From assembly GCA_015852425.1 (NCBI GenBank), contig JAAAIG010000079.1:1-64000 (forward strand): DNA of 64,000 bases, in the 5' to 3' direction. Shown here in pieces: positions 1-11,377 of the stretch (positions are counted from its first letter, which is position 1; each line of letters opens with the position of its first letter). This stretch comes from Gryganskiella cystojenkinii. Its lineage: Eukaryota > Mortierellomycota > Mortierellomycetes > Mortierellales > Mortierellaceae. The notes beneath the pieces are model-generated. The model ran no database searches. It was not told where the DNA came from and worked only from the letters and a program-made list of their open reading frames with translations. The position numbers were made by a program, and so were the translations under genes.

Positions 1-1926
1 ACAACACAGTCAACACCTCCCTCTGCAAGATCATCACCATCCACATCCGCACGCACGCTACCAGCTCCTTCATCACAACCACGATTTTAATCTTCATGGT
101 CCTTCAAGTCAGCAACAGCAGCAGCAAGGTCAGCCACGCGTTGGTTCTCACAAGCGGCACTTGTCCCACGAAGACCCCGATGCTGCTGCCTTGCAGAGTT
201 ACGAGGCACTCAAACGACATGCATCAAGAGCACCGTCGACAACAAGACTACAACCTCGCCAATGGGATAAAAAGATCCAGGAGCCTTCTTCAGATCTCCG
301 GTTCTCAATCATGACCTACAACCTTTTGTCAAGAAAGCTGGCGCAACATCATATGGACCTTTACCGCAACAGCGCCCCTGAAGCTATGCAGTGGGAGAAC
401 CGGAGCAGTGTTCTCCTGAGAGAACTTGCAGGTAAGGAAGTCTTATATCTGCGACTGGTCGATTATTTTTTGCCACTCTATCTTTGTATCTAAATCTCCC
501 GTTTCCTTGCCTTAGTACACGACTTGGATTTCTTTTGTCTTCAGGAACTGGACGAACACGACTTTGTTCATTTGTTTCTACCAGCCTTCAAGAGTCGAGG
601 CTACACAGGGTTTTACAAGCGACGAAACGGAGATAAACCTGATGGATGCGCCATGTTCTATCGCGACTCGAGAGTAAAGGCGATAGTCATCGAGGCAGTG
701 GACTATCTCACGAATGAGTTCATCACCCAGGACAACGTCGGAATCGTTGGCATCTTCGAGATCACTGAAGGTGCGATGATGACGAATCATTTTCAATTTT
801 TGATATTGTGGCCCCCATAATTTGGTCCGACCACAGATGCTAATCAGAACTTGGTCGCGCTTGATATAGGTACACAATCAAAGCAAGTCTGTGTCGCGAC
901 TACTCACATTCTTTACAACCCCAGACGTGGCATGATTAAGATTGCCCAGCTCAGGATGTTGTTGGAAAAGGCTGAAGACCTTATCAAGAGATCAGACGGA
1001 GGCATCCCTCTTGGTATGGATACTCATATCCAATCATCTTGTTGCTGTTAGTGTTATGAATCGTATGAGCTAATAGCGTTCCTAATTTTACGGTGAAACA
1101 GTCCTGTGCGGAGACCTGAACGCGTTACCCCATAGTCTCGTTTATCGCTATCTTGCAGAAGGTATGTGCTTTATCTTCGTTTATTTTTTTCTCATTTCCT
1201 CGATCACACCTGGAGCACATGAAATCTCAATGACTGACAATGTTAAACCATGGACCACGATCTACAGAGAATGTGGATGTGACATCTATACCCGAAAACT
1301 ACATGTCTGGTCAAGAGCGGGGCGTGCCTGAACGAGGAAAATATCTCAATCATCTCAACGAATTCCTCGCGGGCTTTAGGCACACGGCTCAAGCAGTTGA
1401 CATCGTTGACTTGACGACTTCTGAAACTGAGATTACTTTGGTGACCGCGACCAGTGGAGTCGATGCTCAGAGTCAAGTTTCGGCGTTCAGCATTGCAGCG
1501 AGCTTGAAGTCAAAAATGCATATAAGCAGCCCTCACAATAATCATTCAGAGTCGACTAGTGAGTCTAGCTGCAGCACGAGCAGCAACATATCCCCTGACG
1601 AACACCTCAACATCATGACACAACCTTTCAAGTTGTCGAGTTCGTACCACAACTCTGGTACGCACGGGAAACGAGGCAATAACAGGGCATTCCACGGTCA
1701 ATCTTGGACAACGTTCCATGGACGGGCAAAGCTTGTGTGCGACTACATCTTTTATGGATCTCTCAAGAACGAGTCAGTAATTTCCTCCGCTCAAACACCA
1801 TCACGCCTAGAAGTCGTTGCCTGCCTCGAGTTGCCCTGCCGACAGCTCGAACGCTGCAACGGTTTACCGACAACCGAGATTGGATCGGATCATCTGTCCT
1901 TGGTGACTATGTTCAAGTTTGTATGA
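1..1926 (+). CDS. ANGEL/CCR4-type endonuclease-exonuclease-phosphatase family protein (5' partial)
   Basis: The reading frame is open from base 2, so the N-terminus lies outside the window. The visible protein starts with a His/Gln-rich stretch, then enters an EEP nuclease fold: MTYNLLSRKL, the metal-binding Glu in FCLQELDEHD, KPDGCAMFYR, TTHILYNPRRG, CGDLNALPHS, a MSGQERG segment and a final SDHLSLV. This order, especially THILYNPRRG and SGQE, fits the ANGEL branch better than true Ccr4 deadenylases. The family hydrolyses RNA 3' ends; animal ANGEL2 removes 2',3'-cyclic phosphates. Short introns interrupt it (the first from 432 to 515, joining in phase as GCA-G|TA). A long Ser/Thr-rich insert precedes the last catalytic motif. 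Substrate is unknown; it could be a deadenylase-like enzyme instead. Confidence 0.85.
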
Positions 1927-2197
1927 TACTCTTTGCTCATTTTGCTTCGTTGCGGATAAAAATACCCTTTGTATTCAAACAACACCAAGAGACAGCACTC
2001 CTTGGCGATGGTACACTTTCATAATCCCATCGCGCGCTCATTCTTTTTTTTTGTTCGCCTGTTGTAATTTTTTTTATGGTGGACAAAATGATTGCCCCGA
2101 GACTGTAATTTTCGTGGAATAGAGTGAATAACCTTGATTTTCTGTTGTGTTTCATTCAAAACCATTGTCATCTGATTCCCAACGCCACTGAGTTGAT

Positions 2198-3568
2198 TTA
2201 CTGCTGCGATGAGACAGGCTTGGCCTTCTCCTTCTCCTTTTCGTTCTCTGCCTCGATCTCTGCTACAACCTTCTCAACCTCTGACAGCTCCAAGCGCTAT
2301 TGAAAGACAACAGAAGGAAGGTGCTTGTAAGCAACTACTCACAAAAAAAATCTAGCCTGACCTGGCTTGGCAGCATAGTAAAAGGACTCAGGACTCATAG
2401 TCAATTAATTACCTGAATAACAGCATCGGGTCCCATCAGAGCAATTTCAATGTTCTTGGCACCAGTCTGGACAACCTCAAGCAAGGACTTGATCGCAAGC
2501 TTGATGGTATCCTCCTTGGACATGTCTTCTTTAAAATTCTTCTCCAAAAACTCTCGGACGGTTTTTGAGGAGCGACCGATAGCGTTGGCCTTCCATGCAG
2601 AGTAGACGCCCGAGGGATCAGTCTGGTATAACTTGGGGACCTTGTCCGAGTCAAAACCCATGATCAATGTCGAGATTCCAAAGGGTCGGACACCTCCACT
2701 CTGCGTGTATTTCTGTCATTGTTCATGAATAAAGTGGAAAAAAAGAGGTAGTGGGTTAGGTTTCAGGTGTTGTAAAATATCACTGTTAAAAGTAGTTTTC
2801 CAGGAGATCGGTCGAGATTGAGGGGTTTTTTTTACCTGCTGTACTCCTGCGATGTAACGGGTAATGTATTCAATCGAGACGGAATCCTCCACTGTGAGTC
2901 TGTGACTCTGACATTCTATCCTGGCCTTGTTCACCAAAACACGCGCATCTGCGGCGAGACCTATAGATGACAAGAGTGGCAAGTCAAAATGTTAGATCCT
3001 GTCTTGTCGATGCATCAAATGGGTAGGTTCGCATAAGAGTTGATATTCAGTAGTCCCTACCAGCAAAGGCAAGACAGACGTGCTCATCCAACACGCAGAT
3101 CTTCTTGACTGTGCGATCATCCTGAAGCTTCAAGACAGACTTCTTCTCGACTCCAAGAACGACAACATCCTTGCCGCGAACACCGACCTGTTAAAGACGA
3201 GGACACAATGGAGAGAGGTTAGCCGAATTGCCATCCTGCTTCACCTATCCGATTGTTGCCACTATGACGGAGTAAGTGAGAGGACAAGTTGCCCTGGGTC
3301 GCGTCAAAGAGCAGCATAATCTTTTCGTGGTCGTCAAAAGTCCTCTCTGTGCTACGCGTCCTGTCCACTGCCCTGTTGAACTCTTACTGCCGCGGTTGCA
3401 GCTCCTGTTTTCCTTCGAGATTGAGAGATAAAAAAAAGTCCTTGTTTGAGGTCACCATTGACTTACGGCACAGCTTCCCTTGCGGACAGCTTCGAGAGCG
3501 TAGTCGACCTGGAACAAATGACCATCGGGCGAGAAGACGGTCAGGGCGCGATCATAAGAGCCAGCCAT
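2198..3568 (-). CDS. PRE6: 20S proteasome subunit alpha-4 (PSMA7/Pre6)
   Basis: Subunit of the outer alpha ring of the 20S proteasome, which gates substrate entry and docks regulators. The start at 3568 gives [16 protein letters not shown], the alpha-subunit N-terminal signature, followed by [15 protein letters not shown]. Later exons give [60 protein letters not shown] and VREFLEKNF, and a charged tail rich in Glu and Lys ending SSQQ. These match alpha-4 rather than alpha-2 or alpha-6. The gene has at least five introns; exon 1 is 3467-3568 and its donor reads GTAAGT. Total length is near 250 residues, normal for the family. It is divergent from YVH1. The regulator PI31 lies about 30 kb away. 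Confidence 0.95.
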
Positions 3569-3854
3569 GATGAGTCAATGTGAATGGGGATGTGGATAAA
3601 AAAAGAGAGATGAGGACGTTGAGGTCGAGTTGTGGCGGAGGTTACTGAAGCTGGAGTCCAATGAAAGGTTAATGGTATTGAAATGAGAAAAAACAAGAAA
3701 AAGGTCCAAATACAAAAAGAAGTTGAATGAATTGAATGAAAGTCGTGTCAGTGGCAATTGCGTGTCCCACTCTGCAGACGCACGCTCTCCTCTCCTTCTG
3801 TCGCGTTACTTTCGACCGAGGCGTGCGAACGTAACAGCTGCCAAACAGCTTCGG

Positions 3855-3862
3855 TGACGTCG
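3855..3862 (+). promoter_or_regulatory. CRE-like site TGACGTCG
   Basis: Seven of eight bases match the palindromic CREB/ATF site TGACGTCA. It lies about 20 bp from the ATCACGTG box and between two divergent genes. Function is inferred from motif and place only. Confidence 0.3.
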
Positions 3863-3877
3863 ATTCGACAGACTTTA

Positions 3878-3885
3878 ATCACGTG
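3878..3885 (+). promoter_or_regulatory. ATCACGTG E-box (bHLH-type site)
   Basis: CACGTG preceded by AT, 126 bp before the YVH1 start codon. The octamer matches the RTCACGTG consensus of Cbf1-type bHLH factors. The same octamer occurs in three other divergent promoters of the window. Confidence 0.45.
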
Positions 3886-4011
3886 TATTTGCCACCATTT
3901 TCGGGATTCCTTTTTTTTTTTTTTTTTTTTTAAAGGAACGCTTGAAATCTCTTCCTCAACAAGCAACTCATTGTTCATTTTCATCAGCACAAAACACTCG
4001 CCAAACTCACC

Positions 4012-5509
4012 ATGCTGGACCAACCAATCTTTGACGGGAGCCACATTCGAAAGATGCAGGAGATTCTTCCAGGACTGTTCCTTAGCGGGTAATGGCCCAC
4101 TTGCTTCGCCTTATGAATGACAATTAGGTCCAAGAAAGTCTATCAAAGGCGACGAGTTTTTTCCTATTTTTGTTGACCGTGTTGGTCACTTTTTCTCTGT
4201 CTCATAGGGCTGGACCTGCAGAATCCCTAGATTATCTTCAGAAAGTCGGCATCACCCATATTCTTCAGATCACAGACATCACGACACCACGGTTCCCAGG
4301 ACAGTTCATGTACAAAATCATTGCGGTCCCAGATATGGATGAGACCAACCTGATCAAGCATTTCCCCGATACCTTTACCTTTATTCAGCAAGCGCTGGAC
4401 AAGGGAGGAAAAGTCTTGGTTCACTGGTACGTTGAGAGGACAACTGCGGCCCACGAGGAGTCCCCCATGGAGTGGACCCCCCCTTTTTTCATTGTCGGAA
4501 ATTTTTACTGCGCCTTGACTCCATGCTAATCACACATGCATATTTCTCGTTCTCTTTTAGTATGGCTGGAGCATCAAGGAGTGTAACCGTAGTTTGTGCG
4601 TACTTGATGAAAACCAAAGGCATGACCGCGGACGAGGCTCTCGAGACAGTAAAGAAACTGAGACATATTGCAGGGTAATGATCCGACCATACTTCCTCCC
4701 TCCTCCTGGATCTGCTTTTTTTCTCATCTCATTCAAGACCATCTGCATACATGGATACTGTTGTTTACTCATCTGTATTCTTTTTGGACGTACTCTAGAC
4801 CAAACGATGGATTCGTGACCCAGTTGCACCTTTATGGCGATATCGAATTTGATGTGAACGTTGACAGGACCGAGTATCGTCGTTTCTTGATCGCCAACAT
4901 GGCCGCTCAGCGCGAGATGTATGGATATATCGAGGACATGACTTTGGCAGTGGATCCTTTGAAGAAGGCCCAGGCCCAGGCACAGGCGCAGGCGCAAGTA
5001 TCAGCACCAGGAATCAGTCAAGGACCTCTCAAATGCAAAAAATGCCGTCGTGCGCTCGTCGGCCGTGATAGTGTCGTTACCCATACCCCAGGACAAGGGC
5101 AAAGCTCCTTCGAGTACAGGAAACGAGACTCGACTCTTCACATCTCAGAGGTAAAAACAACTCTAACCTGCTCGGATATGCCATCGTATGCTTCCGGGCA
5201 GAGTCAAATATGCTACATGCTATACCTAGTAAAACCTTCTTACATATGCTTTCTCTCACCTTCTCTTTTCTTGATTAGGCTATTTCGTCCGATATTTCAA
5301 AAATTAAGCCTGTGAACACGACCGTCTGTCAATCGTACTTTATTGAGCCCGTGGAGTGGATCCAGGAGCTGTATGGTCTCGAGGGCAAGATCTCATGCCC
5401 GAAATGCGACTCCAAATTGGGAACGTTCAACTGGTCAGGCGAACAATGCTCTTGCGGGACCTGGGTGACACCCGCGTTCATGATGCACAAGGGCAAGGTC
5501 GATGGTTAG
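4012..5509 (+). CDS. YVH1: Dual-specificity phosphatase YVH1/DUSP12 with zinc-binding tail
   Basis: Dephosphorylates Tyr/Ser/Thr in vitro; its conserved role is in late 60S ribosome maturation (release of Mrt4), mediated by the zinc domain. The start at 4012 gives MLDQPIFDGSHIRKMQEILPG. Splicing of the exon ending GTTCACTG to one starting TATGGCTGG creates the active site HCMAGASRS, which fits HCx5R. After the phosphatase domain come an Ala-Gln dipeptide repeat (about five units, near 4975) and a Cys-rich tail with CKKC, CQSYF, CPKC and CSCG, as in YVH1. Four or more introns are present; the first runs 4089 to about 4207. A possible AATAAA polyadenylation signal is at 5588-5593. The domain order and Cys spacing make the assignment firm. 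Confidence 0.93.
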
Positions 5510-6100
5510 AAACGCAGAGGGAAAATCGCCTAGAAAGTCCTCCTATATGCTCGTTTCGCGGATATTTGTAAGAGCATATTGTAGCACAATAAAAGCGCTT
5601 ACTACCCCATGATACCCTCTCTTGCATCATGGTTCCATTATTATCTAATGCAAGGAAGCTGAGATGAACGTATGTAAGCAATTGGTCAGGTACCAGTTGA
5701 GGTACCCAATCTACGATCGACGTTCACTTTCCAAAAGCAGCAGACAATTTGTTTTGTGATCAGCGGAAAGATTTGAAATTTCCGGAGCTGAGCCGCGGGT
5801 GGCTTAGAAATTGAATTGAATTTGCTGACAGAAACTGAATAAGCGCCACCTCTTTCGATTTTCTGGAAGTCCATTCTTGCGATCGTCGAAAATCGCGCAT
5901 AAATACCGGGCGTTTCCCTCCCAACTTTTTTCGTTTCTTCTTTTTTTATCTAAATCATCAAACGCATACATACTCACACAACGCAAAGGAACTTTCCAAA
6001 AGTACTCTTTTATCGCCCTCATATCACTCTCCAGCACAAACATCACAGCAACAACAGCACAGCAACAACTACAACCTTCCACACCTTAAACATAAAAATC
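5510..6100. other. Intergenic region YVH1 - pirin
   Basis: Holds the YVH1 3' end with an AATAAA at 5588-5593, and the pirin promoter and 5' leader. The last 150 bp before the pirin ATG are pyrimidine- then CA-rich, typical of leaders in this window. No gene is seen. Confidence 0.6.
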
Positions 6101-6991
6101 ATGTCGACTGTTGCAAGAGCTTCAAGATCCATCGTCAAGGCTGTCCTCTCCAAGGAACAAGCCGAGGGTGTTGGTGCCCGAGTCCGTCGTTCGATCGGTC
6201 GTCCCGAGCTCCGTAACCATGACCCTTTCCTCATGCTCGACGAATTCAACGTTGACAAGGACGGTGGTTTTCCCGATCACCCCCACCGTGGTTTCGAGAC
6301 CGTTACCTACATGCTCGAGGGACAATTTCAACACGAGGATTTCGCAGGTCACAAGGGAACCATCGGACCCGGTGACTTGCAGTGGATGACAGCTGGTCGT
6401 GGTATTGTTCACTCGGAGATGCCCGTCAAGTCCCAGACCAGAGCGCACGGTCTTCAACTCTGGATCAACTTGCCCAAGGAACACAAAATGTGTGAGCCTC
6501 AGTACCAGGAATTGCTCGACAAAGAAATCAAGCGCGCTAAACCCCAGGACGGCGTTGAAATCAAAGTCATTGCAGGAGAATCACACGGTGTCCAGTCCCA
6601 GGTTTATACGCGCACACCGACCATGTACCTCGACTACAAGATGGACAAGAACAAGTCGGTCACACAATCCATCCCTGCTTCTTACACCGGTTTTATTTAC
6701 ATGTTGAAGGGCAAGGCATTCATTGGTGAGAAGGACAAGGCCTTTGAGGGTAAAGCCCACCATACCTTGACCTTCTCTGAGGACGGAACGGATACGATCA
6801 AGATCGAAACCAAGGATGAAGAGGCTCATTTTGTCGTCATTGCCGGAGAACCCTTGAAGGAGCCAATTGTCCAGCACGGTCCCTTTGTGATGAACACGAA
6901 GGAGGAGATTTACAACACCTTTGTCGATTACCAGTACGGTCAGAACGGATTCGAACGCGCCAAGAACTGGAAGTCAACCATTGCCGCTTAG
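6101..6991 (+). CDS. Pirin (cupin-fold iron protein)
   Basis: An intronless 296-residue gene. Pirins are bicupin Fe proteins of nucleus and cytoplasm; some act as transcription cofactors and some have quercetinase activity. The iron ligands are intact: FPDHPHRGFET supplies His60 and His62, and GIVHSEMP supplies His104 and Glu106, matching human pirin His56, His58, His101 and Glu103. The family sequences GRPELRNHDPFLMLDEF and GDLQWMTAGRG are present. The C-terminal cupin follows and ends at NWKSTIAA. Length is close to the usual 290. It stands alone between YVH1 and the METTL24-like gene, all on the plus strand. The lack of introns is unusual in this window. Substrate is not predictable from sequence. 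Confidence 0.95.
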   Translation: MSTVARASRSIVKAVLSKEQAEGVGARVRRSIGRPELRNHDPFLMLDEFNVDKDGGFPDHPHRGFETVTYMLEGQFQHEDFAGHKGTIGPGDLQWMTAGRGIVHSEMPVKSQTRAHGLQLWINLPKEHKMCEPQYQELLDKEIKRAKPQDGVEIKVIAGESHGVQSQVYTRTPTMYLDYKMDKNKSVTQSIPASYTGFIYMLKGKAFIGEKDKAFEGKAHHTLTFSEDGTDTIKIETKDEEAHFVVIAGEPLKEPIVQHGPFVMNTKEEIYNTFVDYQYGQNGFERAKNWKSTIAA

Positions 6992-7405
6992 AATATCTCT
7001 CCTCCGTTAAACACGTAAAACAAAAACCAAGAACTATGGCCTTAAGCCGTATTGTACATTAGTCTATTAAAAAGAACGTATAAAAAATAGAACACCATGC
7101 GTTAATTGGCTTGTCTTTGAGAATCTTTTTCCTTGAGCAAACACAAGTAGAAGAAGAAGAAGAATAAAGGATGTTTTGTTTACCGAGTACAGGACAGACG
7201 ACGACAAGAAAAACGTTGAAAGGACCTGGACTTTGCCACCAAAAAACCCCCCAGACAACTTTCTGAAGAGCACCAAGTAGAAAGAATGCATCGAAGAGAC
7301 AGGGGGCAAAGGACAACACCTGTATCGCTATCCTTCTTTATTTTACTTTTACTCTTTTCCCTCACTTCTCCTTTTTTCTCATTCTCTATCTTTAAGCATT
7401 TCAGG
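6992..7405. other. Intergenic region pirin - METTL24-like
   Basis: Contains an AATAAA at 7163-7168 that may polyadenylate the pirin transcript and a strongly pyrimidine-rich stretch (about 7330-7400) just before the next start codon. No gene is seen. Confidence 0.6.
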
Positions 7406-8839
7406 ATGACACTTCCAGGACCGAGTGGAGCCACTAGGAGTTTACGCAACCATAACAGCAACTCTCAAGCCCCTGTCACCAGACTGAGGATCTTCCTTGG
7501 CGTAACACTCCTCAGCATAGGCTTGCTCTTCATCACCTATACCAGCAGTAGTTCTTCTAAAGACTGTAGAAACTCTAAGAAGGCTTCATCATCGTCATTG
7601 TCGTCGTCGTCGTCTGCTGGTGATATCGACTGGCCCTTGAAGGACAAACTGGAGTACTTTGAGTCGGTCTATCAGGAATCAGTCCGTCGACGGGAACGTG
7701 AACTGAAGCGCCGTCAATATGGTACTTCGTAAGAATCAACGACTCAAACACACACACACACGGACACACACTCTCTCTATCTGTCCATTATCTTCCCTTG
7801 TGGCCCTTGTTATTTTTTAGCAGCGCCTAACTATTCTTCAATCTCTGCGCTTCTGCCAATAGTAAATTCGATCCCTGGGACGGTTGGATGTCCTGGTGGT
7901 CTTATTTCCCCGCAGCGTTTACTTGCCCGTTCGATATCCAACGAGTCGGGAACTTTGGCGATGGTGGCAAATGGGTCTGCGGGATGCGTCTTCTCGAAAC
8001 AGCAATGGCGACCACCAAGGGAAGCAAGGATCCTGAGCAACAACAACGACCTTGTGTCGTCTATTCTCTCGGCGTTGCTATGGAGAGTTCATTCGAGGAA
8101 GAGCTTCTCAAGAGAACAAACTGTGAGATCTGGGCCTTTGATGGCTCTGTCGACGCAATGGGACAAGGTATAGAAAGAAGGAAAATGTTTGGAGTTTCAC
8201 TTCCGTTAATAGTTTTTGTAGACTACAGCGCCAAATAATGATAAATGGTTTTATCTCATCGTTCGATTTATGATAGGTGCCGATAGCAATCCAAGGGTTC
8301 ATTTCAACAAAGTCTTTATCGGCAACCCAAACGCTTTCGATGAGACTGAGGATGAGAATAAGGAAGATGTCGATTCATCTAAAAAGACAAAGAGAAGCGA
8401 CCCAAACACGAACACGAGTGACCAACAACAGCGGCAGCGAGAAGGACAAGTAGAAGCTGTCGTTCCCTGGAAGAGTCTGAGCACCCTCATGGAAGAGAAC
8501 AAACACGAATGGATTGACGTTCTAAAGATCGATATCGAGGGGTACGAATACGGAGTCCTGGACGCTCTCTTAGCCGACCCACACTTTCGTCAGGTCCTGC
8601 CGTTCTCTCAACTCCAGATCGAGCTCCATCTCACTGACCCGGACATGAGTGTAGAGGAACCGAAATCGTTCTCGAGGTTCCTAAACTGGTTCCAGAGACT
8701 CGAGTCTCGAGGGCTGAGACCGTTCTGGAGCGAATTGAACATGATCCCGGCCCTGATGACGCATTTCGACATCGAGATGTATTATTGTGAGTTTAGTTTT
8801 CTCAATATTCGAGGTCAACATCGTCTCGTAGGTTATTAA
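7406..8839 (+). CDS. METTL24-like (Methyltransf_22/FkbM-type) membrane-anchored protein
   Basis: Three exons (7406-7728, 7863-8167, 8277-8839) join in phase to 396 residues. A short basic N-terminus is followed by one membrane segment (around residues 25-45, RLRIFLGVTLLSIGLLF), then a Ser-rich stem, as in type II secretory-pathway enzymes. The lumenal part has FDPWDGW, the family signature VGNFGDGGKWVCGM, an SLGVAMESSFEEEL segment and the SAM-fold motif VLKIDIEGYEYGVLDAL, and ends EFSFLNIRGQHRLVGY. These fit the Methyltransf_22 family, whose substrates are mostly unknown. An ATG 120 nt upstream in frame exists, but it lies before the pyrimidine-rich leader, so 7406 is preferred. A splice near 8788 could alter the tail; the read-through end resembles the family better. 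Confidence 0.8.
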
Positions 8840-9153
8840 GCCCTCTTGCACCCAAGAATGTATCAAAAGTTCATTTTTTTTTTCTTTTGTTGATCCAGGA
8901 TCGCGTGGGAAAATGGATCATGCGGAGTTTCATACTAGCGCCTACCGAAAATCTACGAGTTTCCCTCCTGTCTCCACCCTGTTTACGACACGTACCATAC
9001 GATCACGTATAGTATTCACTCTTTATTTGACATGAACATATGAGAGGAGCGTGTGTTTCAACAAACGAAAAGAAGGTAGAGGAGAAAAATAGAAAACCAA
9101 AAAGTAAAAAATCGAAACATGAATTCTGGAGGATTTAATTTTTGACAAAGAAT
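8840..9153. other. Convergent intergenic region METTL24-like / mARC-like
   Basis: About 310 bp between two converging 3' ends. A-rich towards the right. I see no gene. Confidence 0.5.
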
Positions 9154-10782
9154 TTAAGCGCCAACCTCAACAGCCTTGGTCGACCAACCAGGCTCGCCCG
9201 TGCGCATACGTTCACCTTCAAAGACCTCCTTGACGTGCAAGACATCTCCAACCTTGACAACGCCGGAATGCGTGTTGGGAACAACATTGATTCCGACACA
9301 GGCATAGAACTTGGCCTTCTTGCCCTTGTCTATACGACGGATGCTCTGAAGCGTCTTTTGAGGTTGAAGCTTGTCCTTGATACCAGTCTCAGGGTCAATG
9401 TTGGGCATATCGCAACGAGTGCAGCGGCATGTAAAGTAGTAAGTGACGCCGTTGATATCGACCGTGCACCAGGTATCCTCCTCGAAGGGTGCGGTCACGC
9501 CCGAGATCACCAAGTTGGGACGGAAGCGCAAGATCGACACGGGTTCCTCCAACTGCGAGTTGATATCCTTGACCGACTCCTCAGACAGCGCCAGGATGGG
9601 GAAGTTGTCCGCGAACGCAGTCTATGTGTGGGAAAATTGAGGACGAGACAAGAACCCGGTGTTTGATTGTGAGTCATCGTTCTCCCAGAGGTCGTGGTGG
9701 CGCTGTTTTTGTCCAATGCGGGGTATATGGAATCCCGAAAAAAAAAAATGCCAAAATAAACTTTTCTGTCTTTGAACATACTTCAGGCGTGAAACCGATC
9801 TCGGCGACACCAGGAGCATGCTCGATCACAGGGCGAACATGGTTCGAGGACTTGTGAACGAAACGGCTTGGGACACCGAGGTACTCTGTAAAGAATTGCG
9901 CAGCCTCGTCTCCCAAATCCGCCGACTCCAAGAAAGACCTCCAGACCGTGACTCCACGGAGTTCATACTTGGAATGACTAGAAAGAGAGCATATTTGTTT
10001 CATTGATCAGTCTCGCGGCAAGGCATGGAGGAAACAAGTTCCGATCATGGATCCCGGGCATTTTTTAAAAGATAGGCGCCGTGTTCTTACTCGGGATCAA
10101 GAGGAACCTTGAGGGTCTTGCCGCCAGCAGTGATCACCAACTCGTCACCGACAATTCGTTGGTCAATCAAGGTCATCTATTACACAAGAAAGCAAGAAAA
10201 AAAAATGCACAGTTGAGCTGTTCTGTTCCATACCCCAAAAGGGGTTGACAAATGTTCCGAATGTCCGAGGGGTGAGGAGCAACAAAAAATAAAAAAAAGC
10301 GGCGTTTGACGATTTCAAGGGAACTGGGCGCCAAACAGAAATCCCAAAAAAAACAAAGGAAAGAGAACGAGTCCGACGACGAGGGTCTAAAGCCTCCAAC
10401 AACACTTACATGGGGCAATTCGCGCATGGTTCTCTGCTTATTGGTCTCGGGGTCGACGATCAAGAAGACACGATCGTGCTTTTTGAAGTGAGGGGGTTCA
10501 TGTCAGCATCATGTATGTCTTTGTCAAAGATCAAGCAGGGAAAGGGGGGGCGTTCAACCAACTTACAGCAAGACCGTCTGTACGGTTCATTTTTTGTTGT
10601 TCCAGGGTGCAAAGACGAGCAAAGTTAGAAACGAATCGAGAATACAAAAGAAATAAGAACCATGTGGCAACAGAGAAGAATAAAAATCGAGACTAACACT
10701 TGGAGAGCTGCGACTCGGTGAGCTCGAGTGCCTTGCAGGACTTGATGGGGTAGATATAGATTTTGGAGATAATGGGGGCCAT
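9154..10782 (-). CDS. MOSC-domain molybdenum cofactor protein, mARC/YcbX-like
   Basis: Predicted molybdenum enzyme of the amidoxime-reducing (mARC) type, which reduces N-hydroxylated compounds using cytochrome b5. The start at 10782 gives MAPIISKIYIYPIKSC, the beta-barrel entry typical of the family. Then come YGLAHDRVFLIVDPETN, the barrel, FTEYLGVPSRFVHK, a FADNFPILALSEESV segment, and the MOSC core with FRPNLVISG, TCRCTRCDMPNIDPETG and a final KVGDVLHVKEV. In TRCDMPNIDPETG, the Cys aligns with the molybdenum-ligand Cys of human mARC1. Several introns occur, including two that flank an 11-nt exon. I see no obvious mitochondrial presequence or N-terminal membrane segment, so location is open. 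It is divergent from MTHFR. Confidence 0.85.
10567..10577 (-). other. 11-nt microexon of the mARC-like gene
   Basis: On the minus strand, exon 1 (10698-10782) ends AAG-T before donor GTTAGT; the microexon ACGGTCTTGCT follows an acceptor GTACAG and is followed by GTAAGT; exon 3 starts at 10478 after an AAAAAG acceptor. Joined, they read SKYGLAHDRVFLIVD, which matches the conserved G-L-x-x-D-R of the family. Without it the conserved Gly-Leu is lost and the frame breaks. Confidence 0.75.
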
Positions 10783-11377
10783 GGTTGAGGAAGGAAGGAA
10801 AATAATGTGAGGTCAGATTGTTGTAAACAGAATGAGCAAAGGAAGAAGAAGAAGAAGAGGGGGAGGAGAGAATGGAATGAATTTGAGGTTAAATGAGCGA
10901 GCGGAGAATTCACGCAATGGAGAGGGGAGAGGGTCCAAAGGAGAGAAAAGAAAAGGGGTGACAGTCGTAGTAAAAGCGATGAATCGATCTTCCCTCCTCT
11001 CCACCCTCATTCACCGCATATTTAAAAAACTGGTTTCTGGCCCAGCCCGGAAGTGAACAGACAGACCGCGTGCAAATCGCACACTGTCAAATTGGAGGCA
11101 AAGTTTCTTTTTTCTTATCTGAATTGCTGCCAGTCAATCAGTCATCCTCTCTCAGCCGAAAAAGGGGGATTCTTCTTCTTCTTCTCTTCTAATTCCCATC
11201 CCTCTCCTTTGTTCCTCATCTCTCGACCTACATTCCCTCTTCGAGTGCCACCTTTTCTTTTTCTTTTTTCATTCTTTTTCTTGACATTCTATCCTTCTAT
11301 TTTTTATTTTTTTTCTTTACTTTTTTGACCTTGCAAACCCAACACTCGCACAACCACACAGCTACACCCTCTCATAA
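10783..11377. promoter_or_regulatory. Divergent promoter region mARC-like / MTHFR
   Basis: 595 bp. The left half is purine-rich on the plus strand (GAA, GGA runs); the right half, before the MTHFR ATG, is a 200-bp pyrimidine tract with many T runs. No ATCACGTG box is seen here. Confidence 0.6.

Larger units (their letters stand above)
3569..4011. promoter_or_regulatory. Divergent promoter region PSMA7 / YVH1
   Basis: This 443-bp gap separates the two start codons and must hold both promoters. It contains a run of 21 T at 3911-3931, a CRE-like TGACGTCG at 3855-3862 and an ATCACGTG box (3878-3885). No gene is visible in it. Confidence 0.7.
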
